Positions 52,359-61,786 are shown, counted from the first letter of the stretch. The stretch is 64,000 bases of DNA from Chryseobacterium daecheongense (GCF_003729955.1 NZ_RJTX01000002.1:372001-436000), one strand, 5' to 3'. Notes: generated by a model not told the origin, from the letters alone. A program made the numbers and translations.

Positions 52359-52883
52359 TTAAGGTTTCTTCTCAAACTGCAGGGTAGATTCTTCTGCAAA
52401 CTTTCTCAGTTTCAGCATTTCACCTTTGGCCTTGTTTTGTCCGAATCTTGCTGCGGCATACGTTAATCCTATACACACAAGCATAACAAAAGAAGCATTT
52501 AAAGCCCATGGGAATTCTTTGCTGTTGATTTGCTTTTCAACGTAGTACATGGTGAAAAAAGTCATCCATAATATGGTGAAAGAAAAATAAAGGAACATGA
52601 AGAACGTCCATACTGCTGAACTAGGTCCGAATACACCTCTTATGGCGGTTTGCTCGTCCTCTGTTTCTATTCTTAATGAGAGCCTGGGTTTCCAGTAATT
52701 ATCATCTTCTGTTTCTACACAAATAGTAGCCACTTCCTTGTTGATGTTGCCGGAAAACTCATCTTTGTGCTCATTAAGATAAGTTTTCAGGTTTTCTGCA
52801 TATTCTTCTTTGGTAAGGTCTGTAAACATTTTGAACCTCGGCCGGGTTCTTATTTTGTCTAAAGTGGTTTCTTCGGTTTTCAT
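52359..52883 (-). CDS. Membrane protein with two helices, unknown
   Basis: 174 residues. A cytoplasmic-looking N-terminal ~85 residues (TLDKIRTRPRFKMFTDLTKEEYAENLKTYL) is followed by two membrane helices at about 88-112 and 128-148, and a charged tail. I do not recognise a family. The start lies one base after the retropepsin-PDZ stop on the same strand, so it is co-transcribed with that gene and may be functionally linked. Confidence 0.65.
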   Translation of the reverse strand: MKTEETTLDKIRTRPRFKMFTDLTKEEYAENLKTYLNEHKDEFSGNINKEVATICVETEDDNYWKPRLSLRIETEDEQTAIRGVFGPSSAVWTFFMFLYFSFTILWMTFFTMYYVEKQINSKEFPWALNASFVMLVCIGLTYAAARFGQNKAKGEMLKLRKFAEESTLQFEKKP

Positions 52884-52884
52884 A

Positions 52885-54213
52885 TTAATCTTGATCTTGA
52901 TAAGGAATAGGGTCTTCCAATATAAAGCTTAAGGTCAGTTTTTCTGTTTTTCTCTGTACCACCATAGTGATGGTTTTCCCTTCCTGGGATTTCATGATTT
53001 CCATGATTTTTTCCAAGGTCATATCGGAAGTTTTGCTTCCGTTGATGGTAATGATCTGGTCATCCTTTTTAAAGCCAGCCAGATCAGCTGGTGAATCTTT
53101 TCTTACTCCGGAAATAGAGAAAATAGGTTTTAAGACAAATTTATATTGAAATCTTTCACCCGCTGTCAATTCAGCGGCAACTTTATTGGTTTTGGTAGTT
53201 TCTATGGAAACAAAATCTTTTTCCCACTGAAGTCCGTCCTGTCTGAAATCAAGCCCGCTCATGTTAAAATGAAAAGGATCGCCAAAACTCCTGTTTTTTT
53301 TCAAATACAGCTTCTCATTAGGATAATCAAAAATAACTGTAAAACGGCGCATTATTTCGCCTCCTACGGAACCTTTTCTATTGTCTACTATGGTTACATG
53401 CTGGATCGAGTACTCATCCGGCATTGCAGTAAGGGGTTTTTCAAATTTAAAGTCACCGATATAAAAATTGTGAATGCGGCTTCTTTTGCCAAAAATGTCG
53501 CCATTAAAACCTCTTCCTAAAAAGTCATCGATATTAGGCCGGTTATATACAAAATTTTTGATGAGGGTAGGGAAGAGCCAGATAGGATCACTGTTTCCCA
53601 AATCGATCAGTAGTTTGGAGCTTTTCTTTTCATTCGTCATTTCTACATCTGCATAGATGTAGGGTTTGCTTTTTTCAATGGTGATAGGGAATTCTTCAAA
53701 CTTTTGTGCTTTCTTTCTGAATAAACGGTCATCATTATAAACAGTGATTTTTTTTGAAAGATAATCTATGGCAACAGGATGATTTTTAAAGAAATGATAG
53801 CCAATAACTCCATTTACAGGAATTCCAACATGAGTAGAGATGTTGAATTCCTGATTGGTAATGATGAAAACCGTCATGGAGCCATTGATGAAATTATCTC
53901 CCACTTTTCCAACATTGTGATCCGATCTGAACCCATCGATGCTTAGATCTCCGCCCAATCCGGAAAACCTGATCTTTTCCACATTGCTTAATCTGACCTC
54001 TTTATTCTCTAAACTGAAAAGCAGTGTCTCAGCCACCCCTGTATCCAGTAAAAAGGTAAGCTCTGCTCCGTTAACAGTAATAGGAATGAAAATAAGATTA
54101 TTGATAAGTTTGAAAGGTATAACAGTTTTTTTAGCGTCTTTTATTTCAAAAGCGTTTTGTGCATTGATGAAAATGCTGAAAAATAGAGTAAGAATAAAAT
54201 ATCTTAAATTCAT
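52885..54213 (-). CDS. Retropepsin-like aspartyl protease with PDZ domain
   Basis: 442 residues with a Sec signal (FILTLFFSIFINAQ). The first protease half has FLLDTGVAETLLF (Asp in DTG, ~58); a second, related half has LLIDLGNSDPIWLFP (~205), where DTG is DLG. Residues ~350-430 form a PDZ domain (GVRKDSPADLAGFKKDDQIITINGSKTSDMTL). The two-halved aspartyl protease plus PDZ is a known Bacteroidota envelope type, probably periplasmic quality control. Substrates unknown. The next gene starts one base after its stop. Confidence 0.85.
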   Translation of the reverse strand: MNLRYFILTLFFSIFINAQNAFEIKDAKKTVIPFKLINNLIFIPITVNGAELTFLLDTGVAETLLFSLENKEVRLSNVEKIRFSGLGGDLSIDGFRSDHNVGKVGDNFINGSMTVFIITNQEFNISTHVGIPVNGVIGYHFFKNHPVAIDYLSKKITVYNDDRLFRKKAQKFEEFPITIEKSKPYIYADVEMTNEKKSSKLLIDLGNSDPIWLFPTLIKNFVYNRPNIDDFLGRGFNGDIFGKRSRIHNFYIGDFKFEKPLTAMPDEYSIQHVTIVDNRKGSVGGEIMRRFTVIFDYPNEKLYLKKNRSFGDPFHFNMSGLDFRQDGLQWEKDFVSIETTKTNKVAAELTAGERFQYKFVLKPIFSISGVRKDSPADLAGFKKDDQIITINGSKTSDMTLEKIMEIMKSQEGKTITMVVQRKTEKLTLSFILEDPIPYQDQD

Positions 54214-54251
54214 TTACTGAATTTAGTGAAATTATCCTTACGAAAAATAAA

Positions 54252-54277
54252 AAAGATTCTCAATGGTGAGAATCTTT
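54252..54277 (-). terminator. Terminator of the minus-strand esterase gene
   Basis: AAAGATTCTCA (54252-54262) pairs with TGAGAATCTTT (54267-54277) around a 4-base loop; on the minus strand a T run follows. Confidence 0.75.
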
Positions 54278-54320
54278 GTATAAACTGCAATATAATGAGT
54301 TATTATTTGATTAATATGGG

Positions 54321-54959
54321 TTATTTTGAGAAAAACTCCATTAAATCCATATAGTTTTTTTGGTTGACTCCGTGTCCGCTCATGTATTCGCGGAACGTAA
54401 AATAACAGTTGAGATCATATAACAGGTCTGCTGCTTTTCTTCCCCAGTCTAATGGAATTACGGCATCATCTGTTCCGTGAGAGATAAAAAAACGCAAGTG
54501 CTCCAGCTTCTTTTTGTCTTTAATGATGTTGCCCAATAATTTATTTTCAGGATAAGCGCTCATACAGGCCACACGATTAAACAGTTCAGGATATTGTAAA
54601 GCTAGAGCATAACACAAGATTCCTCCCTGGCTGAAACCGCAAAGATGAGTCTGCCCTTCAGATAGCCCATAACGGTTAATGATATCAAGAATACTTTCCA
54701 AAACAGCCCGAAGAGATTCCTTGGCCTGATCAACATTTATAAAATTTTCAGGGTTATCAAAATCTATATCGTACCAGGAATATCCGTCAAATTGAGTTGT
54801 TCTTGGCGCCCTGAAACTTACGATAAGCCAATCTTGAGGAAGTGTTTCTCTGAAACTGAAGAGGTCCTGTTCATTACTTCCATATCCGTGAAGCATAAAA
54901 AGTACAGGTGTATTGGGAGTTATATTTTCCGGTTCTCGAATGATGTAATCTAAATTCAT
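54321..54959 (-). CDS. Alpha/beta hydrolase, carboxylesterase/phospholipase type
   Basis: 212 residues, no signal peptide. Oxyanion region MLHGYGSNEQDLF (~22), nucleophile in CGFSQGGILCY (Ser ~109), Asp in SHGTDDAVIPLDWGR (~165) and His in YMSGHGVNQ (~197). This is the dienelactone-hydrolase-like carboxylesterase/phospholipase fold. Substrate unknown. It is a single gene, closed by a hairpin. The start is the ATG at 54959; the 284 bases upstream are very AT-rich. Confidence 0.9.
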   Translation of the reverse strand: MNLDYIIREPENITPNTPVLFMLHGYGSNEQDLFSFRETLPQDWLIVSFRAPRTTQFDGYSWYDIDFDNPENFINVDQAKESLRAVLESILDIINRYGLSEGQTHLCGFSQGGILCYALALQYPELFNRVACMSAYPENKLLGNIIKDKKKLEHLRFFISHGTDDAVIPLDWGRKAADLLYDLNCYFTFREYMSGHGVNQKNYMDLMEFFSK

Positions 54960-55210
54960 AAAGCAAATATAGTTATAAATTGAATTAAAAAAAGGACTTG
55001 ATATTAGAATATTTTGTATTTAAAGTTATCATTTAAATTAATTTTATTTTAACAATTGATTAGTAATTATTTATGAACTTTATTTGAATTTTGATTTAAT
55101 CAATAAATTGCAAAATTTGACTCTGTTTTTTCTTTTTATTGATTTGATATTGTTTGGAAAACTTTATTGGAAATTTTTCAAAAAAGTTATTTTTATATTG
55201 ATAAAAAACT

Positions 55211-55218
55211 TATATTTG
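55211..55218 (+). promoter_or_regulatory. Candidate -7 box of the small lipoprotein gene
   Basis: TATATTTG, 25 bases before ATG 55244; the -33 TTG is not at the usual distance. Confidence 0.4.
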
Positions 55219-55243
55219 GAACATTAAAAATCTATTTGGAGAA

Positions 55244-55693
55244 ATGAAGCAATTTTACAAATCAAAAAGTTTACTTAGACTTTCTTTTTTATTCATCGTA
55301 TTATTCTCGGTAATTTCTGTTGTTAATTCTTGTAAAGATGATGACGATGAAGAATTCACAGATCATATTGTTCAGTTTGAAGCGAAAATAGTGAATGGGG
55401 GACCATCTACTCCGCCGCCAACTACATTTAGTAAATTCAAGACGATTTTTACACAGGTTGGAACAAGTGCAAACAACATCTACGATACACCAGGTTTTAC
55501 ATGGACAAGCGGAGAGTTTTTTGTAAACTCAAGTCAGTCTCAATTAAATTTAGCAGCTAACGCAGAATTGTTGCATGCAGATTCTAAGTTAACAGTAACG
55601 ATCTGGATTGATGGTGAAGTTGCGGAAACTAAAACGGTTGAAGGAAGTGGAACGAAAAGTGTTTCAGTTGCCCATAGTTTCTTAGAGCTATAA
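55244..55693 (+). CDS. Small lipoprotein, family member 1 of 3
   Basis: 149 residues. Long N-terminal signal ending SVVNSCKDDDDEE (Cys ~29), an Asp/Glu run, then a beta-rich part with FTWTSGEFFV, SKLTVTIWIDGEVAETKTVEG and SVAHSF at the end. The same elements (SCSNDDDD; TTWTSPEITV; STLKVQIFVDGELKKEATATG; SAHANYNF) occur in the gene at 59191, and a looser version at 63386. Function unknown; the fold may resemble MmpS-like accessory domains. It is closed by a strong terminator and convergent with the response regulator. Confidence 0.75.
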   Translation: MKQFYKSKSLLRLSFLFIVLFSVISVVNSCKDDDDEEFTDHIVQFEAKIVNGGPSTPPPTTFSKFKTIFTQVGTSANNIYDTPGFTWTSGEFFVNSSQSQLNLAANAELLHADSKLTVTIWIDGEVAETKTVEGSGTKSVSVAHSFLEL

Positions 55694-55719
55694 ATCAAAG
55701 CAAGTTATATTACAATACA

Positions 55720-55750
55720 AAAATACCGCCCAACAGCGGTATTTTTTTTA
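55720..55750. terminator. Bidirectional terminator
   Basis: AAAATACCGC (55720-55729) and GCGGTATTTT (55736-55745) around a 6-base loop, with T run; lies between convergent genes. Confidence 0.88.
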
Positions 55751-55755
55751 TCTAA

Positions 55756-56394
55756 TCATTCTTCTATCATATTTTGTTGCAGGGCGATGGTAATAAGTTC
55801 TGTGGAGTTCTTTGCCTGGAATTTCTGTAAAAGGTTTTTCCGATGGGTATCCACAGTAAGAGGACTCAGGAAGAGCTCTTCGGCGATCATACTGCTTGTT
55901 TTTCCCTGGGCGACAAGTTTCAGAATCTGTTTTTCCCGCTTGGTAAGTCTGGGTAATGAAAGCTCGCTTTGAGAAGGTTTGCTGATGATCTGTTTCGTTT
56001 CATTACAGAATACAATATTTCCGGAAAGTGCTCCCTTGATACATTCTATGAGCTCTTCGATAGAGGTATTCTTTAATAAATAACCGCTGGCTCCGTTTTG
56101 GATACATTGCATGATAATGCTGCGCTCAGAACGGTTGCTGAACATGATAACAGAAGTATCGGGGGATATCTTCTTAATATCCTTGCATAATTCAATACCA
56201 TTGGCATCAGGCAAAGTAATATCAAGTAGGATAATATCAACGATATTGGATTTTACATATTGAGTGATCTCCGAAGCTGAAGTAAAACTTTCGGAGATGT
56301 TAAAGAACGATTGGTTTTTAAGCATCATTTTCAACCCTTCAATAACGATGGGGTGATCATCTACAATGACGATATTTATTTTATGAGATTGCAT
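55756..56394 (-). CDS. NarL/LuxR-type response regulator
   Basis: 212 residues. Receiver domain with acidic pair in IVIVDDHPIVIEG, phospho-acceptor Asp in DIILLDITLPDANG (~57), Lys in GYLLKNTS (~107), then a LuxR HTH (LTKREKQILKLVAQGKTSSMIAEELFLSPLTVDTHRKNLLQKF). Its start overlaps the end of the histidine kinase gene by 14 bases, so they form a two-component pair with coupled translation. Target genes are not known; the divergent outer membrane gene at 58.6 kb is a plausible one. Confidence 0.93.
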   Translation of the reverse strand: MQSHKINIVIVDDHPIVIEGLKMMLKNQSFFNISESFTSASEITQYVKSNIVDIILLDITLPDANGIELCKDIKKISPDTSVIMFSNRSERSIIMQCIQNGASGYLLKNTSIEELIECIKGALSGNIVFCNETKQIISKPSQSELSLPRLTKREKQILKLVAQGKTSSMIAEELFLSPLTVDTHRKNLLQKFQAKNSTELITIALQQNMIEE

Positions 56395-58408
56395 AGGTGT
56401 TTAATTCAATATTGATAATGGTTCCTTCATGATCTGAGTTGATCTCCATTTTACCTTTGAGGTAATTCACCCTGTTTTTAAGATTATGGAGCCCCATACT
56501 TTTGGATTTTTTAAAATCTTCTTCTTTAAATCCTTTCCCGTTATCTTCAACGGTAATCATGAAATATTCTTCAGATTGGGAGCATTGCAACAATATATTG
56601 GTTGCCTTTGAATGCTTTACTGAATTGGTCAATAACTCTTGGGCAATTCGATAAATATTGAGCTGTATGGATAAAGGAATGTTTTTACTGATGTTAATAG
56701 GCTGAAAATCCACTTCCAAGTCTTTCCTGGTATAAAAGTCACAGAGATCTTTTAATGCGGTTTCCAGGCCGAAATTCAACAAGGATTCGGGCATTAGGTT
56801 CCGGGCTACATGTCTTAATTCCGTAACAGAATGATCCAGTTGATTTAGAATTTTATAGAAATCTTTATGCTGATCCGCTTCCAGGTTATTGGATGACCAG
56901 GTGGAAAAGTTGATTTTAACGCCCGCAAGCATTCCGCCAAGACCATCATGAAGATCTTTGGCAATACGTTCCCTTTCCCTTTCTTCGCCTTCCAGAATAG
57001 CTTTTGTAAGCGATAATTCTTCCTTTTGCTGGATGTCTTTTATTTTTTGCTGAAGATTGATCTCCTTTTGTTCAGACAGTTTTTTGTTTTTTCTGTAGAG
57101 AAGGAAAAGGAAAATCAGCAAGCTGAGAAACAGTAGTAAAACCAATCCTAAAATCCATAAATAGGAGTCTTTTTTATTGACCTCCAATTGTTTTTGAATT
57201 TTTTCCTTATTGAGCCGGGCGATTTTTCTTTCCGTTTCTGCTTTTTTGTATCTGGCTTCGAGGTCGGCTATATTTTGATGGATAAGCACAGTATTGCTAC
57301 TATCAATAGAATTGATAAGTTTTTCCCCATATAAATTAACATTGGCTGTGTCCTTGAGAGCAGTGAAGTTTCTCACCAATTCTTTTAACGTTTCTTGCTT
57401 GTTCTTTTTATAAGGGGATGTTTTGCACACTTCGGCCAGGATCTCATTGGACTTATGATAGTCTTTCATCTCCCGGTAGATTTTCTGTTTAAACAAGTTT
57501 ATTCTTTCAATGATAGCAGTATTCTTATATTTTTCGGCATTATTGAGACCTAAATCAAAATCTTTGAATGCTTCAGAAAAGTTCCCCAGTTTCATCTGGT
57601 AATATCCCAGAGTACTGAAGTAAAAAGAGTGAAAATTGGATTCCGGATAGTCTTTAATGATGGCATAGGTTTTATTCAATTCTTTTTTCGCTTCTGCCAT
57701 CTTATTTTCTCTCATGAGGCACTCTGCTTTTACCAAAAGAGTTTCTCCGAGAAAACCTTTCGATTGTGGAGTCTGTTTTTTTAACCTGTTAAAAAAAGAT
57801 TCAGCAGTATTGCAATGCTCTATAGCTTTTGTAAAATCCTGCGAATTGTAAAAAGAAAGAGCAACCCCTTTATACAAGCTGCCAATAAGTTCATTATCTC
57901 CAATGGATTGTGCCAAAGGAATCGCTTTGGTGATAATGATATTCATAGATTCCACCTCTTTACTCTGCATCCTTTTAAATAAGGACAGATTCTGAAGCAT
58001 AATAACCCGTATCTTTTTTGCTTCTTTACTTTTATATTTTTTCAGGATGGATTCTATACGGGTAAAATCTTTCTCAAGAAGGTTGACTACGTCCGGCTTA
58101 GTAAAATTGATCAAAGATTGGTAATACAGCCCTATATCTTTATACAATTGGCTTTTAGAAGCGCTGCTGATCCCTTGTTTAAGGTATTTGTTATAATTTT
58201 CTATATCCTGCCTTGTGAAATAGGTAGCCGCAATCTGATAAGATTTAAGCGCTTTTACTGTATCTATGCTTTCATTATTGGTAGCGGCAACCAGACTGTC
58301 AAAATTGCTGTTCTTTTTTTCCAGATAATAGAAATAACTACCCTGAGCACTTGCTTTATATGAGCCCAATACTGAAAATAGTAAGAAAAATACATATTTA
58401 TTTATCAT
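56381..58408 (-). CDS. TPR sensor histidine kinase (HisKA_3)
   Basis: 675 residues from ATG 58408 (MINKYVFFLLFSVLGSYKASAQ signal); the frame extends to 58432 but the shorter start gives a clean signal peptide. Periplasmic TPR repeats fill residues ~30-395, one membrane helix at ~415-438, a coiled coil, then the HisKA_3 box ERERIAKDLHDGLGGMLAGVK (phospho-His) and an ATPase domain with DNGKGF and GLHNLKNRV. It likely phosphorylates the overlapping NarL-type regulator. The signal is unknown; TPRs suggest peptide or protein sensing. Confidence 0.9.
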   Translation of the reverse strand: MINKYVFFLLFSVLGSYKASAQGSYFYYLEKKNSNFDSLVAATNNESIDTVKALKSYQIAATYFTRQDIENYNKYLKQGISSASKSQLYKDIGLYYQSLINFTKPDVVNLLEKDFTRIESILKKYKSKEAKKIRVIMLQNLSLFKRMQSKEVESMNIIITKAIPLAQSIGDNELIGSLYKGVALSFYNSQDFTKAIEHCNTAESFFNRLKKQTPQSKGFLGETLLVKAECLMRENKMAEAKKELNKTYAIIKDYPESNFHSFYFSTLGYYQMKLGNFSEAFKDFDLGLNNAEKYKNTAIIERINLFKQKIYREMKDYHKSNEILAEVCKTSPYKKNKQETLKELVRNFTALKDTANVNLYGEKLINSIDSSNTVLIHQNIADLEARYKKAETERKIARLNKEKIQKQLEVNKKDSYLWILGLVLLLFLSLLIFLFLLYRKNKKLSEQKEINLQQKIKDIQQKEELSLTKAILEGEERERERIAKDLHDGLGGMLAGVKINFSTWSSNNLEADQHKDFYKILNQLDHSVTELRHVARNLMPESLLNFGLETALKDLCDFYTRKDLEVDFQPINISKNIPLSIQLNIYRIAQELLTNSVKHSKATNILLQCSQSEEYFMITVEDNGKGFKEEDFKKSKSMGLHNLKNRVNYLKGKMEINSDHEGTIINIELNTYAIS

Positions 58409-58500
58409 AATCTGTGTAAGGATTGCTGCCATCCAAAAATAGAAAAATACACCAAGAACTGTGGTATTGCTTCGTGTTATTTTATGATGGTATATGTTGT

Positions 58501-58529
58501 CAAATATACGAGATCGGCAAATTATACAA
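58501..58529 (-). promoter_or_regulatory. Promoter of the histidine kinase-regulator operon
   Basis: On the minus strand: TTG (58529-58527), 18-base spacer, TATATTTG (58508-58501). Leader of about 85 bases to the start at 58408. Confidence 0.6.
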
Positions 58530-58571
58530 TATACCTAAAAATAGGTAGAAAAAATTACTGTTTTTTGAGGA

Positions 58572-58602
58572 TTGCAGCTTGTGTGGGGTATAGATAGCTT
58601 TG
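58572..58602 (+). promoter_or_regulatory. Promoter of the outer membrane protein gene
   Basis: TTG at 58572-58574, 20-base spacer, TAGCTTTG at 58595-58602, 53 bases before ATG 58655. Confidence 0.6.
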
Positions 58603-58654
58603 CCTAAGTCACAATGACATGATTACTCAAATTAAACATTAAAATTAATATTAA

Positions 58655-59161
58655 ATGAAAAAGAAGATCTTTTTACTGGGCCTGATTTCACTTTTTGGAA
58701 TGATGAATGCACAAAGAGTACAGAAAGGGGAAGCCCAGGTAAATGCAGGTATCGGATTAGCAAATGGATGGGGAATGCCTGTTTATGCGGGTTTTGATTA
58801 TGGAATTCATAACGACATCACCATAGGAGCCGAAGCGAGCTTTACTACCGAAAAATATACAGGAGATATCAAAGGAACCTGGATCGGAATTGGAGTGAAT
58901 GGGAACTACCACTTTAATACTCTTTTTAAAATACCGAATAAGTGGGATATTTATGCAGGGGTAACATTAGCTTACAACTCATTCTCTTACAAGTATAAAG
59001 GCTCAGACTATGACTATTTTGGAGGAGAATCTTCAGGAGTTGGTTTTGCAGGGCAAGCCGGAGCAAGATATTATTTTACGGATCATTTCGGAGTAAATGT
59101 GGAATTCGGGGGTGGTACGATAGCCTCAGGAGGAAAAGCAGGGATAACTTATAAATTTTAA
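58655..59161 (+). CDS. Small outer membrane beta-barrel protein
   Basis: 168 residues with a Sec signal (IFLLGLISLFGMMNAQ). The mature part alternates short amphipathic strands (AQVNAGIGLANGWGMPVYAGFDYGI, WIGIGVNGNYHF, WDIYAGVTLAYNSF) and ends in GKAGITYKF, the terminal Phe seen in outer membrane barrels. With about eight strands it fits the small porin/OmpW-like class. Ligand unknown. It is divergent from the two-component operon and followed after 29 bases by a small lipoprotein gene, probably the same transcript. Confidence 0.85.
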   Translation: MKKKIFLLGLISLFGMMNAQRVQKGEAQVNAGIGLANGWGMPVYAGFDYGIHNDITIGAEASFTTEKYTGDIKGTWIGIGVNGNYHFNTLFKIPNKWDIYAGVTLAYNSFSYKYKGSDYDYFGGESSGVGFAGQAGARYYFTDHFGVNVEFGGGTIASGGKAGITYKF

Positions 59162-59190
59162 ACCAATAGTAGTATAATAAACCAAAAATT

Positions 59191-59595
59191 ATGAAAAAAA
59201 TCAATATACACCAAACGCTCAAGTATACATTTGTTGTTTTATTAACGGCATTATTTTTAGGCATTACATCTTCATGTAGCAATGACGATGATGACAACGG
59301 AACAAGCCATAAGGTAGTTTTCAAAGCTACTGCTTCTGCTGGAAGTGATATGGATATGGTGACTTATGGTTATGATACCACTCTTACCACAGCAACGAGC
59401 CTTAGCGGTACCACATGGACAAGTCCGGAAATCACCGTTCCTGCAGGCGCTATAGGAGTAAACGTAGGAATGAACGCAATGGGTGCTGATGCTTCTTCTA
59501 CTTTGAAAGTTCAGATTTTTGTAGACGGAGAACTAAAAAAAGAAGCAACTGCCACAGGACAAGCATTATCAGCACATGCGAACTATAACTTTTAA
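59191..59595 (+). CDS. Small lipoprotein, family member 2 of 3
   Basis: 134 residues. Signal and lipobox ALFLGITSSCSNDDDDNG (Cys ~29). Mature beta-rich domain with TTWTSPEITVPAG, STLKVQIFVDGELKK and the end SAHANYNF. N terminus INIHQTLKYTFVVLLTALFLGI is almost the same as that of the gene at 63386 (INLRQTLKQVFVFLLTALFLGI), while the C-terminal half is closer to the gene at 55244. Function unknown. It is co-directional with the outer membrane protein gene and closed by a terminator at 59614. Confidence 0.78.
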   Translation: MKKINIHQTLKYTFVVLLTALFLGITSSCSNDDDDNGTSHKVVFKATASAGSDMDMVTYGYDTTLTTATSLSGTTWTSPEITVPAGAIGVNVGMNAMGADASSTLKVQIFVDGELKKEATATGQALSAHANYNF

Positions 59596-59613
59596 AAAAT
59601 GATAACTTTCTCT

Positions 59614-59646
59614 AAAGCCGTGATGCTATCCGCACGGCTTTTTTAC
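59614..59646 (+). terminator. Terminator after lipoprotein 2
   Basis: AAAGCCGTG (59614-59622) pairs with CACGGCTTT (59633-59641), then TTTT. The matching place after lipoprotein 3 (63900-63935) has a decayed version of this hairpin. Confidence 0.8.
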
Positions 59647-59664
59647 TTGAATTGATTTTCAACA

Positions 59665-59712
59665 ATGAAGTAGTTTTTTCATGCGGTTAATTTTGTATTA
59701 AAAAGAAACACT
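59665..59712 (+). repeat. Duplicated promoter-region segment, copy 1
   Basis: 48 bases matching 63953-64000 at 45 positions. It contains a TAATTTTG -7 box (59688-59695) that probably drives the TPR-AraC gene at 59828. Confidence 0.85.
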
Positions 59713-59827
59713 TTGGTTCCACAAGGTGTTTCTTTGATTATACATAAAGTGTCTGAACATTGTTTGATATTTTATCTCTTTAAGAAGAAAATTAATTATA
59801 TTGGTCTCATATATCCGGAATTAAATA

Positions 59828-61516
59828 ATGTGGAAAAGAATCATTGTATTTATTTTTTTTGCCGTGTCTGTTTTCCTGTTCTCACAACAGAAAAGCACAC
59901 AATTTTATAAGGATAAGTTCTTTATCTATCAGAAAATTGGTGTAGACAGTGCATTGATATACCTGAATCATGTTTTCTCTTCAGAAAAGGACATTGACCA
60001 GGCGTTTGCTCTTACAGCAAAAAGATACCTTCTGACCCTTACGGGAAAGGAAAAGGAAAGCAAAGAATATCTTCCAAAAATTAATCTATACTTACAAAAA
60101 ATACCGGAAGCGAAGGAAAATTATACTGATCTTTCGCATATCTATAATATATTGGGGAATACCGATATGGCCAATCAGCTTCCGAATGAAGCCCTGAAAA
60201 AATTCATTAAGGCTGATTTTTTTGCCCAAAAGAACAATGATATCCGGCAGCATATAAAGATCAAGGGAAATATAGCTTTCGTTAAGCTCAATGTAAAACA
60301 AACTGATGAAGCCATACAGGAAACCAAAGAAGTTCTTCAGCTTTTGAAAGAGAATAAAAACTTGTATGAGAAAGAGAATTTTGAAATCATATACAACAAT
60401 CTGTTTTCTAACCTGGGACATTTATATTCTGATAAATTTATTGCGGATCCGGATAAGAATAAGAAATATGCAGACAGTGCATCAAACACACTGTTTCGAT
60501 TGCTTGAAGTGGCAAAAGATGAAAAATTATTGGCAGGAACCTATTTGATGTTAGGGACGCTCAACAATAAAAAACAAAATTACGGAGGAGCAACCCGGTA
60601 TTATCTAAAGAGTTTGGACCTGTATAAATCGCTGAATTTTAAAGACGAAATCTTTAACCTGAAGTATAATATAGGAGTCAATTATTATGAGCAAGGAGAT
60701 TATAAAAAATCCAAATCCAATTTCCTTGAGATATCCCGTTCAATGGAAAAAGAGGATGTAACGAATATTGATTATATTTTTGCCCAGGATTACCTGTCTA
60801 AGATTTATCTGAAAGAAGGAAAAACAGATTCGGTAGAATTTTACAGCAATCAATTTGTAAACTTATATAAACGAAATTCGGAAGCGGAAAAAAAAAGTAT
60901 AGCTGATCTTTATAAACAAATCAATTCCAAAAATCTGAATGACGAAATTTCCAAGAGTTCTTCCATACAGACCAATCAATTGGTTTTAATTATTGCCTTA
61001 CTGGTAGTATTAGTAAGCATAACTATTTATTTGCTCTATCAGGTACGCAAAAAGAAACATACGGAGCAAAAGCTTAATGATCTGCTTTTGCAGGTAAAAA
61101 ACAAGGCATTGAATGAGGAGAACCCCAGTAAGACTACTTATACCATAAGCAATGAAAAGGAAGCCGAGATCATGAATAATCTTCTGGAGCTGGAAGAAAA
61201 AAAGCTGTATCTGAAGCAGGAGTACAATCAGGCGTATGTAGCTAAAAAATTAAATACAAATACTACCTATCTTTCCCAGACGATCAATAAATACATGAAA
61301 AAATCCTTCAGTGAATATACCAATGAGCTCAGGATTAATTATATCCTCAAAGAATTATCAGAGAACAAAAAAATCAGAGGGTACACTACTCAGGCATTGG
61401 CTGATCTGGTAGGATATAAGAACGGAATTTCCTTTGCAAGAACCTTCAAAGAAAAAACGGGAGTTACCCCGTTTCAGTATATTGAAAAATTAAATGCTGA
61501 GAAAGTTTCTGAATAG
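59828..61516 (+). CDS. TPR-containing membrane AraC-family regulator
   Basis: 562 residues. N-terminal hydrophobic signal (IIVFIFFAVSVFLFSQ), TPR-like helical repeats from ~30 to 375 (AGTYLMLGTLNNKKQNYGGATRYYLKSL; FNLKYNIGVNYYEQGDYKKSKSNF), a membrane helix at ~387-406, a coiled coil, and a C-terminal AraC HTH (AYVAKKLNTNTTYLSQTINKY... TTQALADLVGYKNGISFARTFKEKTGVTPFQYI). This one-chain sensor-regulator is common in Chryseobacterium. Signal and targets unknown; the flanking lipoprotein and peptide genes are candidates. Confidence 0.88.
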   Translation: MWKRIIVFIFFAVSVFLFSQQKSTQFYKDKFFIYQKIGVDSALIYLNHVFSSEKDIDQAFALTAKRYLLTLTGKEKESKEYLPKINLYLQKIPEAKENYTDLSHIYNILGNTDMANQLPNEALKKFIKADFFAQKNNDIRQHIKIKGNIAFVKLNVKQTDEAIQETKEVLQLLKENKNLYEKENFEIIYNNLFSNLGHLYSDKFIADPDKNKKYADSASNTLFRLLEVAKDEKLLAGTYLMLGTLNNKKQNYGGATRYYLKSLDLYKSLNFKDEIFNLKYNIGVNYYEQGDYKKSKSNFLEISRSMEKEDVTNIDYIFAQDYLSKIYLKEGKTDSVEFYSNQFVNLYKRNSEAEKKSIADLYKQINSKNLNDEISKSSSIQTNQLVLIIALLVVLVSITIYLLYQVRKKKHTEQKLNDLLLQVKNKALNEENPSKTTYTISNEKEAEIMNNLLELEEKKLYLKQEYNQAYVAKKLNTNTTYLSQTINKYMKKSFSEYTNELRINYILKELSENKKIRGYTTQALADLVGYKNGISFARTFKEKTGVTPFQYIEKLNAEKVSE

Positions 61517-61539
61517 ATCATTGGATACGTTTTTCTGCT

Positions 61540-61770
61540 TTAACAAGTTCGTACATATTCTTTAGTGCATTTATTCTGAGAAATACATTCCGCAATCGGT
61601 ATCAGAATACAAGGATCTATTACATTTCCTGATCCGCCACCATTATTGGTTCCGCCACCTGTCCCACCACGAGGATCATCACCGGTATTAATAGATGTAT
61701 CTCCGGCAATAATCGCTGACTGTTCTTTTCTGGATAGCTTTTTTAAAGTAAGTTTCGTTTGAGTTTTCAT
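61540..61770 (-). CDS. Double-glycine-type Cys-rich peptide, gene 2 of the tandem pair
   Basis: 76 residues from ATG 61770; a longer frame to 61929 would overlap the first peptide gene and is rejected. Leader KLTLKKLSRKEQSAIIAG (cleavage after the AG pair, ~residue 23) is followed by a Gly/Asn-rich spacer (GGTGGGTNNGGGSG) and a tail with four cysteines spaced C-x7-C-x5-C-x7-C. The leader fits the LxxLSRxEQxxIxG pattern of Bacteroidota bacteriocin-like and RiPP precursors exported by C39-peptidase transporters. No modifying enzyme or exporter is in the window. Confidence 0.75.
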   Translation of the reverse strand: MKTQTKLTLKKLSRKEQSAIIAGDTSINTGDDPRGGTGGGTNNGGGSGNVIDPCILIPIAECISQNKCTKEYVRTC

Positions 61771-61786
61771 TTCATTTTTTTTATTT